Shown here piece by piece: positions 17,369-30,700 of a stretch of DNA of 64,000 bases. Each line of letters starts with the position of its first letter. Position 1 is the first letter of the stretch. Both the position numbers and the translations under genes were made by a program. The stretch comes from Kiloniella majae (GTDB taxonomy: Bacteria; Pseudomonadota; Alphaproteobacteria; Kiloniellales; Kiloniellaceae). The stretch covers positions 558,001 to 622,000 of the forward strand of contig NZ_MTSZ01000003.1 in NCBI RefSeq assembly GCF_002118315.1, read 5' to 3'. Under the pieces are notes generated by a model. The model was not told the DNA's origin. It ran no database searches and saw only the letters and a list, made by a program, of their open reading frames with translations.

Positions 17369-18292
17369 ATGAAAACCAAAAGTTTTCTGTTCGGGGCTGT
17401 TGCGGCTGTGATCGCTGCTGCACCGGCAAACGCTGGTCCGCTGGACGCTATGTTCGGTGGTTTATTTGATACTGACAGTGCTCAGGGTCTTGAAGTTGAA
17501 GGTGTTCAGTTCAGCAACGCCTTGTACGACGGTTATCTTGCTCTTTCTGAAGAGCGTGATGATAACTGGGATCTTGTTGATGCCGAGCATTTTAATCACA
17601 AAGCACGTACTGCTGCGCGCCGTTCTTCCGTTTTGCCAGATGCACCGGATGATCGCTGGTTGCGCGATGATCAGAAGCCTGAATTCGCTGACGCGCTTTT
17701 ACGTATGCGCAAAGCTTTTGATCGTGGTGGTCGCGTTGTAGCACCGCAGTTGGCTGCTAAAGCTCAGGTTAATTATGATTGCTGGATTGAGGCAACTGAA
17801 GCTGGTCGTTCCGTTCAATATCAACCTTCATCACGTGGTGCTGAATGTAAGGAAGCTTTCGATGCTGCGATGAACGGTCTTGATGCACTTGCAACTTTCA
17901 AGTTGACAGACTTCCAGCCATATATCTCTCCTGCACCAGCTGCAGAAGAAGCGCCATTGGCAAGCTCTTTCCTCGTGTACTTCAACTTTGACAGTACTGT
18001 TGCTACAGACGCTGGACGCCAATCTTTGGAAGAAGCGCTTTCAGCAGCTCAAGGCAATGATGCATCGACTGTTCGTATGGTTGCGCACGCTGACCGTTCA
18101 GGTGCGGTTGATTACAACCAGGCACTTTCTCAGCGTCGTCTTTCCGTTGTGATGGAAGCAATGGCCCGTGCTGGTGTTGATGTAGGACGTATCGTTCCGG
18201 ATGCTGTTGGTGAGACACAGTCTCTGATCCCAACTGAAGATGGTGTTCGTGAGCCTGGTAATCGTGTTGTGGAAATTGACCTGGTTCAATAA
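17369..18292 (+). CDS. OmpA-family outer-membrane/peptidoglycan-binding protein
   Basis: 307 residues. Residues 1-22 are a Sec signal ending in PANA. Residues 25-195 form a helical, two-Cys domain (NYDCWIEATE and GAECKEAF), and residues 205-305 are an OmpA C-terminal peptidoglycan-binding domain: FLVYFNFDSTVATDAG, VRMVAHADRSGAVDYNQALSQRR, and a final NRVVEIDL. The usual TD.G sequence is HADRSG here. Highly regular codons and a strong ribosome site suggest good expression. It directly precedes the giant adhesin gene and could anchor the secretion or adhesion machinery, but a terminator separates the two genes. Confidence 0.88.
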   Translation: MKTKSFLFGAVAAVIAAAPANAGPLDAMFGGLFDTDSAQGLEVEGVQFSNALYDGYLALSEERDDNWDLVDAEHFNHKARTAARRSSVLPDAPDDRWLRDDQKPEFADALLRMRKAFDRGGRVVAPQLAAKAQVNYDCWIEATEAGRSVQYQPSSRGAECKEAFDAAMNGLDALATFKLTDFQPYISPAPAAEEAPLASSFLVYFNFDSTVATDAGRQSLEEALSAAQGNDASTVRMVAHADRSGAVDYNQALSQRRLSVVMEAMARAGVDVGRIVPDAVGETQSLIPTEDGVREPGNRVVEIDLVQ

Positions 18293-18331
18293 CCTGATCT
18301 CACTATGAAAATTTGACCTCATAGGTCATCT

Positions 18332-18363
18332 AAAAGCCCTGCCGATTCGGTGGGGCTTTTTTT
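18332..18363 (+). terminator. Rho-independent terminator after the OmpA-like gene
   Basis: AAAGCCCTGCCGA, a TTC loop, and GGTGGGGCTTTTTTT form a GC-rich stem (with G-T pairs) followed by seven T. It lies 40 bp after the ompA stop, so the adhesin gene needs its own promoter. Confidence 0.85.
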
Positions 18364-18709
18364 GTTGTTTAACTAGGGATTTAATGAAGTCCCTCTCAAG
18401 CGGTAACGCTTGGGAAAGGATTCTTTAGCTCTTTGTTAGTTCAAATGTCCTATAAATGCCTTGTATAGGGGAAATTACGTAGTATCGGGGGCTGCTATTT
18501 ATGGTTAAAATAAAGTTAATAAGTTAAACTCATACATATAGGTGTAGTATTTGGGAATGATTCACTTGAGTTGAATTCACTTCCTAGTAATATTAACTCA
18601 AAGTTTAATGGGCGCAGTGCGCCTTGTAAGAATATGTGCCGTACAAAGTCGTACATACTCGTCGTGCATACAGAGGCACAAGACATAGGAACCTTAAGGG
18701 GGATTCCAA
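18364..18709 (+). promoter_or_regulatory. Long leader/promoter region of the giant adhesin gene
   Basis: About 346 bp lie between the ompA terminator and the adhesin start. Three symmetric elements are visible: CAAGCG-GTAA-CGCTTG at 18397-18412 (perfect), GGCGCA-G-TGCGCC at 18611-18623 (perfect), and a GTAC/GTGC-rich block at 18634-18680 with imperfect inverted symmetry. The last two would be near or in the mRNA leader. A strong AGGGGGA ribosome site precedes ATG 18710. The sequence does not match the GEMM c-di-GMP riboswitch consensus as I know it. Confidence 0.5.
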
Positions 18710-21700
18710 ATGACTGATGATATTAAACGAAATGATGGTGAAGCAATGGTAGATACAAATGATGTGAATGTCGTTGGGGAAACTGGGCGTGATGTACTGG
18801 TCGGACAGGCTGCGGGGGCAGTTGACGTTTCGGCACCGGGCGCAGGGGAAACAGTCAATGTTTCTCTTGTCAAAGGACAGAGCGCGAACCTTAACTTCGA
18901 CGCAACTGCTGCCACGCCAGTCGTTGACGGTAATGATTTCGTTCTGACATTCGACTCAAACGGTGACGGGGAAGCCGACAGTCGAATTGTTTTCCAGAAT
19001 TTGGTCGAAGAATCTCAAGGCGCGGATGCGCCTGTTCTTATTATTGGCGGTGTTGAGTTGTCCGCCGGTCTTTTGATCGGTCAGGCACAGGCCCTTGCCG
19101 AAGGTGAAACCCTTGAAACAGCAGCTGGCGCAGGTGCTGGTCCGGCTGGCGGCGGCGGAAGCGTCTATAGTGATGATCTCGGTAGTGCGATTGATCTCCT
19201 GAATGCGCAAGGCGTGATCGACCCGACAGAACTTCAGTTCGGTTTACTTGGTGGGCAAGACGAAATCACCGACCCTGCACAGGGTACTTTGCTGATCAGT
19301 TTCATTACAGCAATTACCGAAGTTGAAGAAGGTCCAAACGGTGGCATTACGGGTTCTTTTGGTGGCGGTTTCGAGGATTGGCTCCCTAACCATCATTTGA
19401 GCGACGGTGACGACGGGTTGGATAGTGATCCTTTTGTGGGTGGCTCTCTTGAAACCTATGCTGCACCGATGCGCATGGTGCTAACTTTTGTTCCTGCTGA
19501 CAATGAAACGCTTGATTCTGTTGTTATTAATGAACTGCCTGAAGGCGTGCGTTTGTTTATTGGTGGCAGTGATGAAGCTGATGAATATACGGGCGGCTTC
19601 CCTGTAACGGTCTCTCCTTCTGATTTCGCTGACGTTTATGTTCTACCTCCGCAGCATTCTGATGCGGATATCACAATCACGGGTTCTGCAACAATTTCAG
19701 ACCCGGATTCAGGTGAAAGCGCAACACTTGGCTATTCAACAGTCGCTATTGTTGATGCTGTCGCAGATGTGCCTCTAGGATTGGAGGTTAGTGCCCCTTC
19801 AGATACTCAAGATGTTGTATCTACAGACGACAATCTCAATTTAAACTCCGTTAATGTTGAATCGGAACCTACAAACGATGGTTCGAATGATTCAGATTTG
19901 AATATTGGTCAGTCGGAAGAGCAGTTAGTCTCTGTTAATGTCAGTGTTGAATTTGCTGATTATGAGGATGATTCTGAAGCGCACGAGATCATTATAGATG
20001 GTGTTCCTGAAGACTGGGATATCGTGGCAATTTCAGGCGCCCAAATTTGGCAGATGCAAGGCGATAAGGTTTTTGCTGTAACCTTTGATAGTGAAGGTCG
20101 CGAGCTACTGGAGGATGTAACAGATAACCTGGCGGCTCTACCTGCTTCACTGCAATATCAGATTGCGCTTGCAAGCGGTGAACCTCGCGGAGCGGGCGAG
20201 TTTTCCTTAGAAAGTAACACATCAGGACTAGGTCCAGATGGTGAGTCTATTGGTAATGAAACCGGGTCTGATGAATTCGTTCGTTACTTTATAGATGTTT
20301 CTGAAGTTGTTGATGGGAATGGTGGTCAATTTAATAAGACGATCGAGTTCGATCCGAATGACTGGACAAACACTCGTAATGCAGATGGCTCTTATCGTAC
20401 AATTACTGTAGAAGGCGAAGATGGACCTGTCGAGCAGCGGGTTAATAGCTCTGCAAATCTTGAAGTAAGAGCCGTTGCAACAGAAATTAATACGTCTGGT
20501 GATGAGCTTACAGACCCTGATGGCACGCCCGTCGATGAAAATAATCAGTCTGTTACTGACGCGAAAACGATTGAAGTTTCTATTACGGAAAATGAGCCGT
20601 TTGTCGGATCTGTTTCTCTTTCATATGATGAGACGACACGTGTCGATGATGGTGATCCTCAGCCAACTGACGAAGTTGTTGATCTATCAACTATTACTGA
20701 TATTACAGGTGGAACGCCTGATGTTGCTCTTCCTGATGGTGTGACTTTACAGCTTTCAGCGCCACCTATTGGCGCGGCTCAAGGGGCGCTAGCTTATAAT
20801 CTCTATACAGATGGATCCAATGATGAAGATGATCATTCGGATGATTCATATAATACAGTTGATAATGCAGTTGTGACGCAAACAGTTGATTCCGATCCGA
20901 CGCCCTCTGTCCCGAATAATGGGTTGGAAAATATCGCTTTTGATGCCGTAAACGGTCCTAGTGGCTTGGTCACAACTGGCGGAGAAACCATTAATCTATT
21001 TAATGATGCGAATGATAATATTGTTTGGGGCATCACAGATACTGGCGTTGTTGCCTTTAAAGTTGTTATCAGTGAAGACAACGATGGTGTAGATGGAGAT
21101 AACCTGGAAAACGGTGCACATACTGGATCAATTACTTTTGTTCAGTATGTTGCAATTCAACATTCTGAAGAAAATCCGGAAGATCATGATCCAACATCTC
21201 ACGATGAAGAAGTGCGATCAGGTTCTGACTTCTCACTTGGGTACACGATTACTGATGATGAAGGGGATACTGATACAGGTACTTTCAATATAGATATTGA
21301 AGATGATGGCCCTGTTATTACAGGTAATGAAGTCATTTCTGTTGACGAGAGTAATCTTCTGGGCGGAAATAATGGGCCAGATGGTACTAATGATGGTGAT
21401 GCCGATAATGCAAAACCGATCACGGCACAGGGTACGTTTGATAACTTTGAATTTGGTACCGATGGTGAACTGGCAGATGACGGTACAACAGATGCACGGG
21501 ATGGCATTAAGATTGACCTAACAAGTGTTAGTGATCATAACGATACCTCTGCTGCGCTTGTAACGTCTAATGGTGATGTTCCTGTTAACCTTATCCAGAT
21601 TGGGAACGTTCTCTATGGCTATACAGGTGCGGAACCAACTGCACCACTAAACGCCTCGGATGATAATTTGGTGTTCACGCTAAGTGTGGATGGCGATGGT

Positions 21701-24700
21701 AACTATCAATACAGCCAGTATCAGGCGTTTGAACATTACGATACAGCGAACACCAATGAAGATCTAAATCTAGAGTTTAATGTAACCATTACTGATGGTG
21801 ACAAAGATACAGCAAGTGCGACAATTTCGCTTACAGTTAAAGACGATGCGATTATTAACAATGATGTTGATGCGATTGTTGCGACGGTTCATGAAGATGC
21901 GCTAAGTATCTTTAATCCCTTTCTGGAAGATTCTTCAGAGGGTAATGATGATCCAAATGATACTGAAACGGCTTTTATCGCTAATGTTGATTTAGCTAGT
22001 CGAGTTGACGCTGGTGCGGACACGCCTGCTCGTTTTGAATTAAACGATGAGATTTCGGGCACTAAAGTAATGTCTGGTGATCAAGTTGTTACATCAAAAG
22101 GTGGCGAAATTACCTATGTTTGGGTAAGTGAAACACAAGTTAATGGTGTTGTCGTTGGTGATGGACTTTTCGGTAGTGATCGGGTTGTCTTCGAGATAAA
22201 GAAAGTGGCTGGCGGTTTCCAGTTTGACCTTGATGACCAGATTGACCATCCCGTACCAACTGAAGGTAACGAATTTCCTGGCGACAGAGAAATTTTACCT
22301 CTTGATCTTTCCAGTGTTTTTGAAGCATTTGATGCTGATGGAGATTCTGTCGTATTGGACAGTGCTGTAACAATTAATGTGCAAGATGATGTTCCCGAAA
22401 ACAATTCTAAGGAAGCACTCAGATATAAAGTTAATGAAGACGCATTGGATCGTCCTGGTGATCTATCTGATGGCAACGATGATCGATTTGATCGAGAAAC
22501 GGCTTTTATCAGAAATATAAGTTTAGCCAGTCGTGTATCCGTCGGCGCTGATGAATTTGTCCGATTTGAGTTCAACGATGCTGTTACTCTTACGGGTAGC
22601 CCTGTTACGAGACCAGATGGAACACCGATTACTTCTCAAGGAGATTCGGTTACTTACGTTTATGTAAGCCCAACACAAGTCAATGGTGTTGCTGGCAATC
22701 CGGCACGAGTTGTCTTTGAAGTTCGTAAGGTTTCCGGTGGTTTCCAGTTTGATCTTGAAGACCAGATTGACCACCCTGTGCCAACTGAAGGTAACGAATA
22801 TCCTGGCGACAGAGAAACTCTTCCTCTTGATCTTTCCAGTATTTTTGAAGCCTTTGATCGTGATGGCGACAGTGTTGTTCTTGAAAAAGCTGTCACTGTT
22901 CAGATTGAAGATGATATTCCACTTAACAATGATGAAGATGCGATTGTTGTTGGAGTAAACGAAGATGCTTTGACGACAGTTGATGGTGAAGATCTTTCAG
23001 AAGGTAATGATGATGCTGGTCAGTCGAAGAGTGCGGATATCAAGTATGATGATTTGGTTGCACAGGTTTCGGTTGGAGCTGATGAGCCTGCACGTTTTGA
23101 GTTGAACGATGCTGTTAGCGGTAATGTAATGACAGTAGCCGTTCCTGCGGATGGTGATGTTGCTGCCGTTCCTGCTTCTGCTGTTACATCTAAAGGTGAT
23201 GCTGTTAAGTATAGCTTTGTTGCTGCGACAGTTGATACCCCAGCGATGATTGTTGGTGTTGCCGGTTCTCCAGAGCGGATTGTGTTTACGCTTAAATCCG
23301 ATGGTGCAGGTGGTTTTGTCTTTGAACTGAATGACCAGATTGATCACGCTGATGATACTGCGAATGATGACAGTCAGGTTCTGAACCTTGATCTGTCGGG
23401 AGCGATTGAAGCTTTTGATGCTGATGGCGACAGTGTTGTTCTTGATACTGCTGTCATTGTTCAGATTGAAGATGATATTCCGATCAATCAGACAGAAGGT
23501 TTGGTTAATGTCACTGTCCATGAAGATGCTTTGACAGGTCAGAGTACTGGTAATGATGAAGGTGGTAAGGTTTCCAGTCATGCAATCAGTGCTACTGATC
23601 TTGCTGCGACGGTTTCCGTTGGAGCAGATGAGCCTGTTCGTTTCAGCCTTAACACTCTTGCTGCGGATGCAGACGAGACTGTTGATGATGAGAGCATTGA
23701 TGGTGAAGCTGTTCTGGATACGAATAATAACCCGGTTACCTCTGGCGGTCCTCTGAACACGGTTGTTTACAAGGTAGTTGGAGGCAAGATCCAAGGTGTT
23801 GTTGAGGGCCCGATTGGCGACGGTTCAGATGACCGTGTTGTATTTGAGCTTACTTCCGATGGTTCCGGTGGATTTGTTGTAACGCTTGTTGATCAGATTG
23901 ATCACCCTGCAGCGACTGATGGTGCTGATGCGACAGGTGATGATGAGACGCTTGGTCTAAATCTTTCCGGTGCGTTTATCGCAACAGATGCAGATGGTGA
24001 CTATGTCGTTCTTGATACTGCTGTCACTGTTCAGATTGAAGATGATATTCCGATCAATCAGACAGAAGGTTTGGTTAATGTCACTGTCCATGAAGATGCT
24101 TTGACAGGTCAGAGTACTGGTAATGATGAAGGTGGTAAGGTTTCCAGTCATGCAATCAGTGCTACTGATCTTGCTGCGACGGTTTCCGTTGGAGCAGATG
24201 AGCCTGTTCGTTTCAGCCTTAACACTCTTGCTGCGGATGCAGACGAGACTGTTGATGATGAGAGCATTGATGGTGAAGCTGTTCTGGATACGAATAATAA
24301 CCCGGTTACCTCTGGCGGTCCTCTGAACACGGTTGTTTACAAGGTAGTTGGAGGCAAGATCCAAGGTGTTGTTGAGGGCCCGATTGGCGACGGTTCAGAT
24401 GACCGTGTTGTATTTGAGCTTACTTCCGATGGTTCCGGTGGATTTGTTGTAACGCTTGTTGATCAGATTGATCACCCTGCAGCGACTGATGGTGCTGATG
24501 CGACAGGTGATGATGAGACGCTTGGTCTAAATCTTTCCGGTGCGTTTATCGCAACAGATGCAGATGGTGACTATGTCGTTCTTGATACTGCTGTAACAGT
24601 CACAGTTGAAGACGATGTTCCCGTTGCGAATAACGATGATTATACCAACCAAGGTAATGACTGTCTGACACTGACCAACTCTGTTGATGTTGATGTTCTC

Positions 24701-27700
24701 GCAAATGATAGTGTTGGTGCTGATGATCCTGCGACAGTGACGAAGGTTACTTTTGATGGTCAGGATTATGATGTTCCTGCAACAGGTACAACAATCATTA
24801 AAGGTGAATTTGGTGAGTTGGAAATCGGAGCAGATGGTAAGGGAACTTACACTGCATACGAGGAAGATCATTTTGAAGTTACCAATACTGTTGGTAGTGC
24901 TGGAACTTCAGGTTCATCTGCCGATTGGAACGACGTGAAGCTTTATGCCTTTGAAGCTGGAGAAGCCCTTGATCTAACGCCAGGCGGGCTGAATGATCCT
25001 AATGACCAAGTTACCTTCACTGGTCGTGGAATTGGTGTTCAAGGAAATCAAACCAGTGGTGGAAGTCAGAATCAAATTAATCATGACCTGAATACTGATG
25101 ATAGTCAGAAGCTAGTTGTTGATTTTGATGAAGGTGTAGATCGCGCGACAATTACCCTGTCTAACATCTTTAAAGATGAAGGTGGCTCGACCGGGCATGA
25201 GCAGGGCACTTGGAAAGCCTATGATGCGGACGGTAATATCGTCGGTGCAGGTGTTCTTGACAGCTCGTCACTTGATTTTGGTAGCAGCAATAATGTTGCG
25301 ACAATTTCAATTAACCCTCCTGCGGACTTCCAGTATCTTGTTTTTGAAGCGACTGAATATGAAAATGATGGAGCTTCTGGAGGCGACTCTTCGGATTATT
25401 TTGTCCGCGCAATCGAATATACAACCAGCCCGGATGTACATGGTAAAGATGTATTTACCTACACAATGTCGGACGCTGATAATGATACTGACACTGCTGA
25501 TATCTGTGTCTGTGTCGATGATAAGGGGGTGTATATAACTGATTTAACACCAGCATTACTGGGTGGTGATGCGATTGTTGATGAAGATGATCTTCCTGAT
25601 GGAAGTGATGATACCCCAGAGACAACAACGGTTACCGGTGATTTCAAGATTACGGCTGAAGATGGTCTTGATTGTATTATTATCAAAGGAGAATCTGGAG
25701 ACATAACTATCACAAAAACAGAATTATTAGCTTCTGGAACTACACCTGTCTCAATTACGACTGAACTCGGTAACATTCTTACAATTACCGGGTACAATTC
25801 AGCCACTGGTGTTGTTAGTTATAGTTATGAGCTGAAAGATAGTGAAAATCATGCGCCGGGTGCGGATGAATTGTTTGATGATATCGCGTTAACAGTGAAA
25901 GATACTGATGGCGATGAAGTCTCTGCGACACTTGCTATCCAGATTATTGATGATGTTCCTACAGCCGTTAATGATACTGACATAGTTGATGATACACCGG
26001 ACAGTGGTAATAATACTGCGACAGGTAACGTGATGACTGCTGCAGGGACTGCTAATGGCGGTAAAGACACAGAAGGTGCTGATGGTGCTGATGTTACAGG
26101 CATTGTTAATGGTACAGGTTCAGTAGGTACATCGCTAACAGCTGATGGTACGTATGGAACGATCACGATAGATGGTGATGGTAACTATACCTACACTGTT
26201 ACAGCCTCCGACTATCCTTCTGGAGCTAAAGAGACCTTTACCTATCAACTCACGGATGGTGATGGGGATACAGATACAGCAACGCTGACAATTGATCTTA
26301 GAACTCTTATTACACCGCCGACAGTAACGGTTGAAGTTTCCGACCCTGATGGGGATGGTAGTCTTTCAGCAGGTTTGCTTGAGGACACATTTGGTGAGAT
26401 CAAGGTTACAGCTAAGTCTGTTAATGATGATCAGATTTCCAAAGTTATTTTGGATATTCCTTCCGATGTCACAGTTGAGAACGGTGCTTTTACAATAACA
26501 ATTAACGGTTCTGTCATTGACCCGAGTGATTATGTTGTTTCTTCAACAGGTACAGAAACAACATTTACTCTTGATACACCAACAACACATGATGTTATTG
26601 TTACATTCAATGCGAAAGCTGCTGCGAACAAGGGTGATGACATTGCTATTACTGCGAATGCTGTTGTTGTTGACGGTAGCTTGGAAGCAAGCAGTAATAA
26701 TGGTCCGACGGGGATCACAGTTGATGCTGTTGTTGATGGATCCGAGCTTGGCTATGGTAACCTGAGTGGTTCGGATAATGGTCCGATTTCTCTGGGGCTG
26801 ACGATTTCTCTGGGTAATGACAGTACAACAAGTGCATCAACACTTGATGCCGGCGGACCTGACTTTGAAGCTCAGGGTGGTACAGATGTTGATGGTTCCG
26901 AGAGCATCACGATTGTTGAAGTTAGCTTAAGCTCGGGCAGTCTTGGAGGATTTGGCGGCCTTATACCTGATACGTCAACTTCAAATGTTTGGAAATTTGA
27001 TACTTCCGGTATGACCGAGGCGCAGGTTAACACCTGGATCCAAGGCCTTAAGGTTACACCAGTTCAAGGTGTGACAGGTGATATAGATGTTACAGTAAAA
27101 ACAACGACAGTTGATGCTGAAGTTGGTAATGCTCTGACCGATGCTAACAATACTGATGAGGATACCTATAGCTTTAAGGTTGATATTAAGGATACAGGAC
27201 CAGAGATTGGTACTCCTGAGAAACTGAATGTCGACGAAAGTCATCTTCCAGAAGGAACTGATGCCAATAATGATGGGGATAGTGATGACACCGCCATTAC
27301 TGACACAGGCAGCTTTGGCACCTTTGGTGGAGGTCTTGATGGAATTGCGTCTATTGCCCTTAGCCTGAATACAACTGGCGTTACGACATCAGATGGTGAT
27401 CTCTCTGTAAATACGATTCAGGTTGGTAATGTACTCTACGGGTATACTGGTGCGGATTTGAGCACAGGTGAGACAGTCTTCACTTTTGGCATTACTACGG
27501 GCGGGGATTACACATACAAACAATATGCTGCACTGGAACATCCAGATCACCCGACCAACCACAACGAAGATTTAACATCTGGTTTGTCGTTTAATGTCGA
27601 GTTGACAGATGGTGACGGCACAAAAGCGGATGCAGATGTTACTGTTGAAGTTCTTGATGATGGTCCAACCATGACCGGCAGCACTATTTGTCTGACCGAA

Positions 27701-30700
27701 ACCCATGTAACGTCCATTGTTGGTTATCAATTAGAGGATTTGAACGGGATTACACCTGTAACTGTTACATCCCGTGGTGAAACAGAAGCTGATTATAAAA
27801 ACAGTTTTGGTTTCTACTATGCGGATGCAAATGGAAAGCCAATTGGTGGCGAGATTATTGTGTCGAACGAAAAAGATCTCGATGTTGGTTCTCCGGTTAC
27901 ATTTGATGTTAACCCGATGACTGTCGGTGCTGTTTCAATTGGCTTCTTCCTTATCCCGGATGGTGCGGGAGCAAATACTGGTCTCACAGGCGGGCCGGTT
28001 ACGTTTGTGGAAGATGCACCTGCGGGATCAAATAAATGGTCCGTGGTTAAAGACGGCGTAACTCTGAACTCTTCTCAAGCAGAGAAGCTTTATTTCAGTG
28101 ATCCGACCCTTAACCCTGATGGTGATCCTGATGGGGCTTCTGGTCCGCTACCATCTGGCTTGCATGTACAGGATCTGATTACGGCACCTGGTAACCAGAA
28201 TTGGGAAGATTTAAATATTGATGTTGGTGATAAAGATTATGATGATGTTAACCTTCAGGTAAATATCACTGAAAATTCTGCCTTTGGTCAGATTACATTT
28301 GATACCGGGGCCGATACGCCGGGTACATTTAAAATCACAGGGCCAACCAATATACAATCTGGCAAAACTGATGTGGTTGCGACCTCTTCTACAGATGATG
28401 GTATTATTACAGTCACGGGTACAGCAGGTGATACAGTTGTCTATGAACTTGTTTTCGACACTGCAACAGGTAAATACGAATTTGTAAGTATGGCTCCGTT
28501 GGATCACACTGATTCTGCTGATCTGAATGTTGTTTTCAACGTTACCTTGACAGATGCTGACAAAGACAGTGTTTCTGCTGATATCACTGTAAAGGTATCG
28601 GATACCGGGCCTCTGGCAGTTGAAGATACAGAGAGTGTTGCCGAAGGGGCAGCTACGATTACTGGTGATGTCACAGAAAATGATGATTTTGGTAGTGATG
28701 GTCGTGGTAAGGTATCAGAGGTTAATGGTGATAGTGACAATATTGGCAAGCCGATCACTGGAACTGCGGGCGGCACGTTTAAAATCAACACTGATGGCAC
28801 TTATGAATATACTCCGCCAGCAAATGTTGATAACTCAAACGGCAATCCTGTTGATACGATAAGCTATACGATTATTGACAGCGATGGATCTCCATCGACC
28901 AGTACCCTGAAAGTGACAATTACTGATACAGGACCTGTTGTCGGGAAACCTGTGAACAGTATTGTTGACGAAGAAGGTTTAATTAACGGTAATGTTGATG
29001 ATCCTTATGTTGGTGACAGCAGTGGTTCAGATACTTCCGTATCCAATGTAGATCTTGATATCACTTTTGGTCCTGACGGGGCTGGCACTGTGACTTTTGA
29101 TCCTTCTGAGATTGATTTCTCTGGCCTCAAATCGGGTGGAGAAGATGTTAACTTTGTGGTTCTTGATAATGGAAATGGCGCTCTAGTCGCCTATACTGGT
29201 GATACACCTCCGTCATCGACAACTGCTGGATCTGTGGTTTTCCATGCGTCATTGAACAACTCGGGAAGTGGGTCCTATAACTTCACACAGGTGAAGCCAC
29301 TGGATCATCCAACAGCAGATACAGAAGATAATATTGACCTGACCTTTGCTTTTACAGCGAAGGATGGTGATGATAGCTCTGTTCCTGGTAAATTTACAGT
29401 TACTGTCGATGATGATGGGCCCGTTGTTGGTGATCCCGAGGCAGTGGTTTTGGATGAACCAACGGCAGCGATTTATAATCTTGTGTTTGTTCTGGATACA
29501 TCTGGAAGTATGAATAGCTCTTCAGGGGCTGTTAATAACGATGGAAGCACTATTAGCAGATTAAACCTTGCGAAAGATTCGATCACACAATTGATTGCAG
29601 GCTATGAAGCGCAGGGCGGTGTAAACATTCAGATCGTCACCTTTGATTCAGGGGATACTCTGAGCGCTGCATCGTCTATTTCGGGTACTTTTACATCTAC
29701 AGGTGAAGTAGAGACATACTTCTCCGGGATTAGTGCAGGTGGTGCTACGAATTATGATGCGGGTCTAACGCAAACCCTGACCAATCAACAAGTTCTCAAT
29801 CTTACTGGCGAAAAAGCTGTTTATTTCCTCTCAGACGGAATGCCAAATTCTTCTAATGCAAACACTGAAGTTGATGGGACTCCTGGCGCAGGTATTGATA
29901 CTGAAGATTCTGCTGCTTGGTTTGCTGGCTTGCCAACAGGAACAGATGTTCACGCTGTTAGTGTTGGTACCAACTTATCGACCACTAACCTTGATCCAAT
30001 AGATAATACTGGTGGTGCACAGGTTATTCCAGGAGATGAGTTGCTGCCTACACTTTTGGCAACACTTCCAAGTTCAACATCAGGTAATGTTCTAACCAAT
30101 GATAGTTTTGGAGCGGATGGTAAAGGTGATACAGCGCTAAAATCGATTGCTGTTGGTGGTGCTATCTATACCAATACATCTGATGTTGGCGGGGATGTCT
30201 TGAGTAAAGTCGGTTCGACAATAACCATCAAAACAGAGGCTGGCGGACAGCTATCTGTTAACTTTATAACAGGTGCTTATACTTACGCCGCACCGTCAGT
30301 TGAAGAAACAACCATTGAGACATTCGATTATATTATTCAAGATGGTGATGGTGATACTGCATCTTCTAGCCTGACTGTTACCGTCAATGATGTTCCTGTT
30401 GATAATCCAAATATTCTTAATGGATCTTTGGTTACGAACAGTAATTCTAATGGACAGAGCTTTATCTTCACTTTCTATGATGAAGATGATCCAAAGAATG
30501 CTTATTCTAAGGTCATCTCATTGGATAACACTGGTCAGGAAGGTAATGATGTTCTTTCCGGGCATGATGTTGGTTTTGCTATCGATCCGAATAAGAATTA
30601 CATCACGTCTCTAGAAGCTACAGATACTGATGGTGGACAGGTTCAAGTGACTTATTTTGAGGTTGAAGGAACTGTACTGGTTTCCAAAGGTGGTGGTAGT

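Noticed and set aside
22997-24364. Long antisense open frames (265 and 135 residues) inside the adhesin gene
   Set aside because: They are identical or near-identical over the duplicated unit and are mirror images of repeat codons, with no ribosome site or family resemblance.
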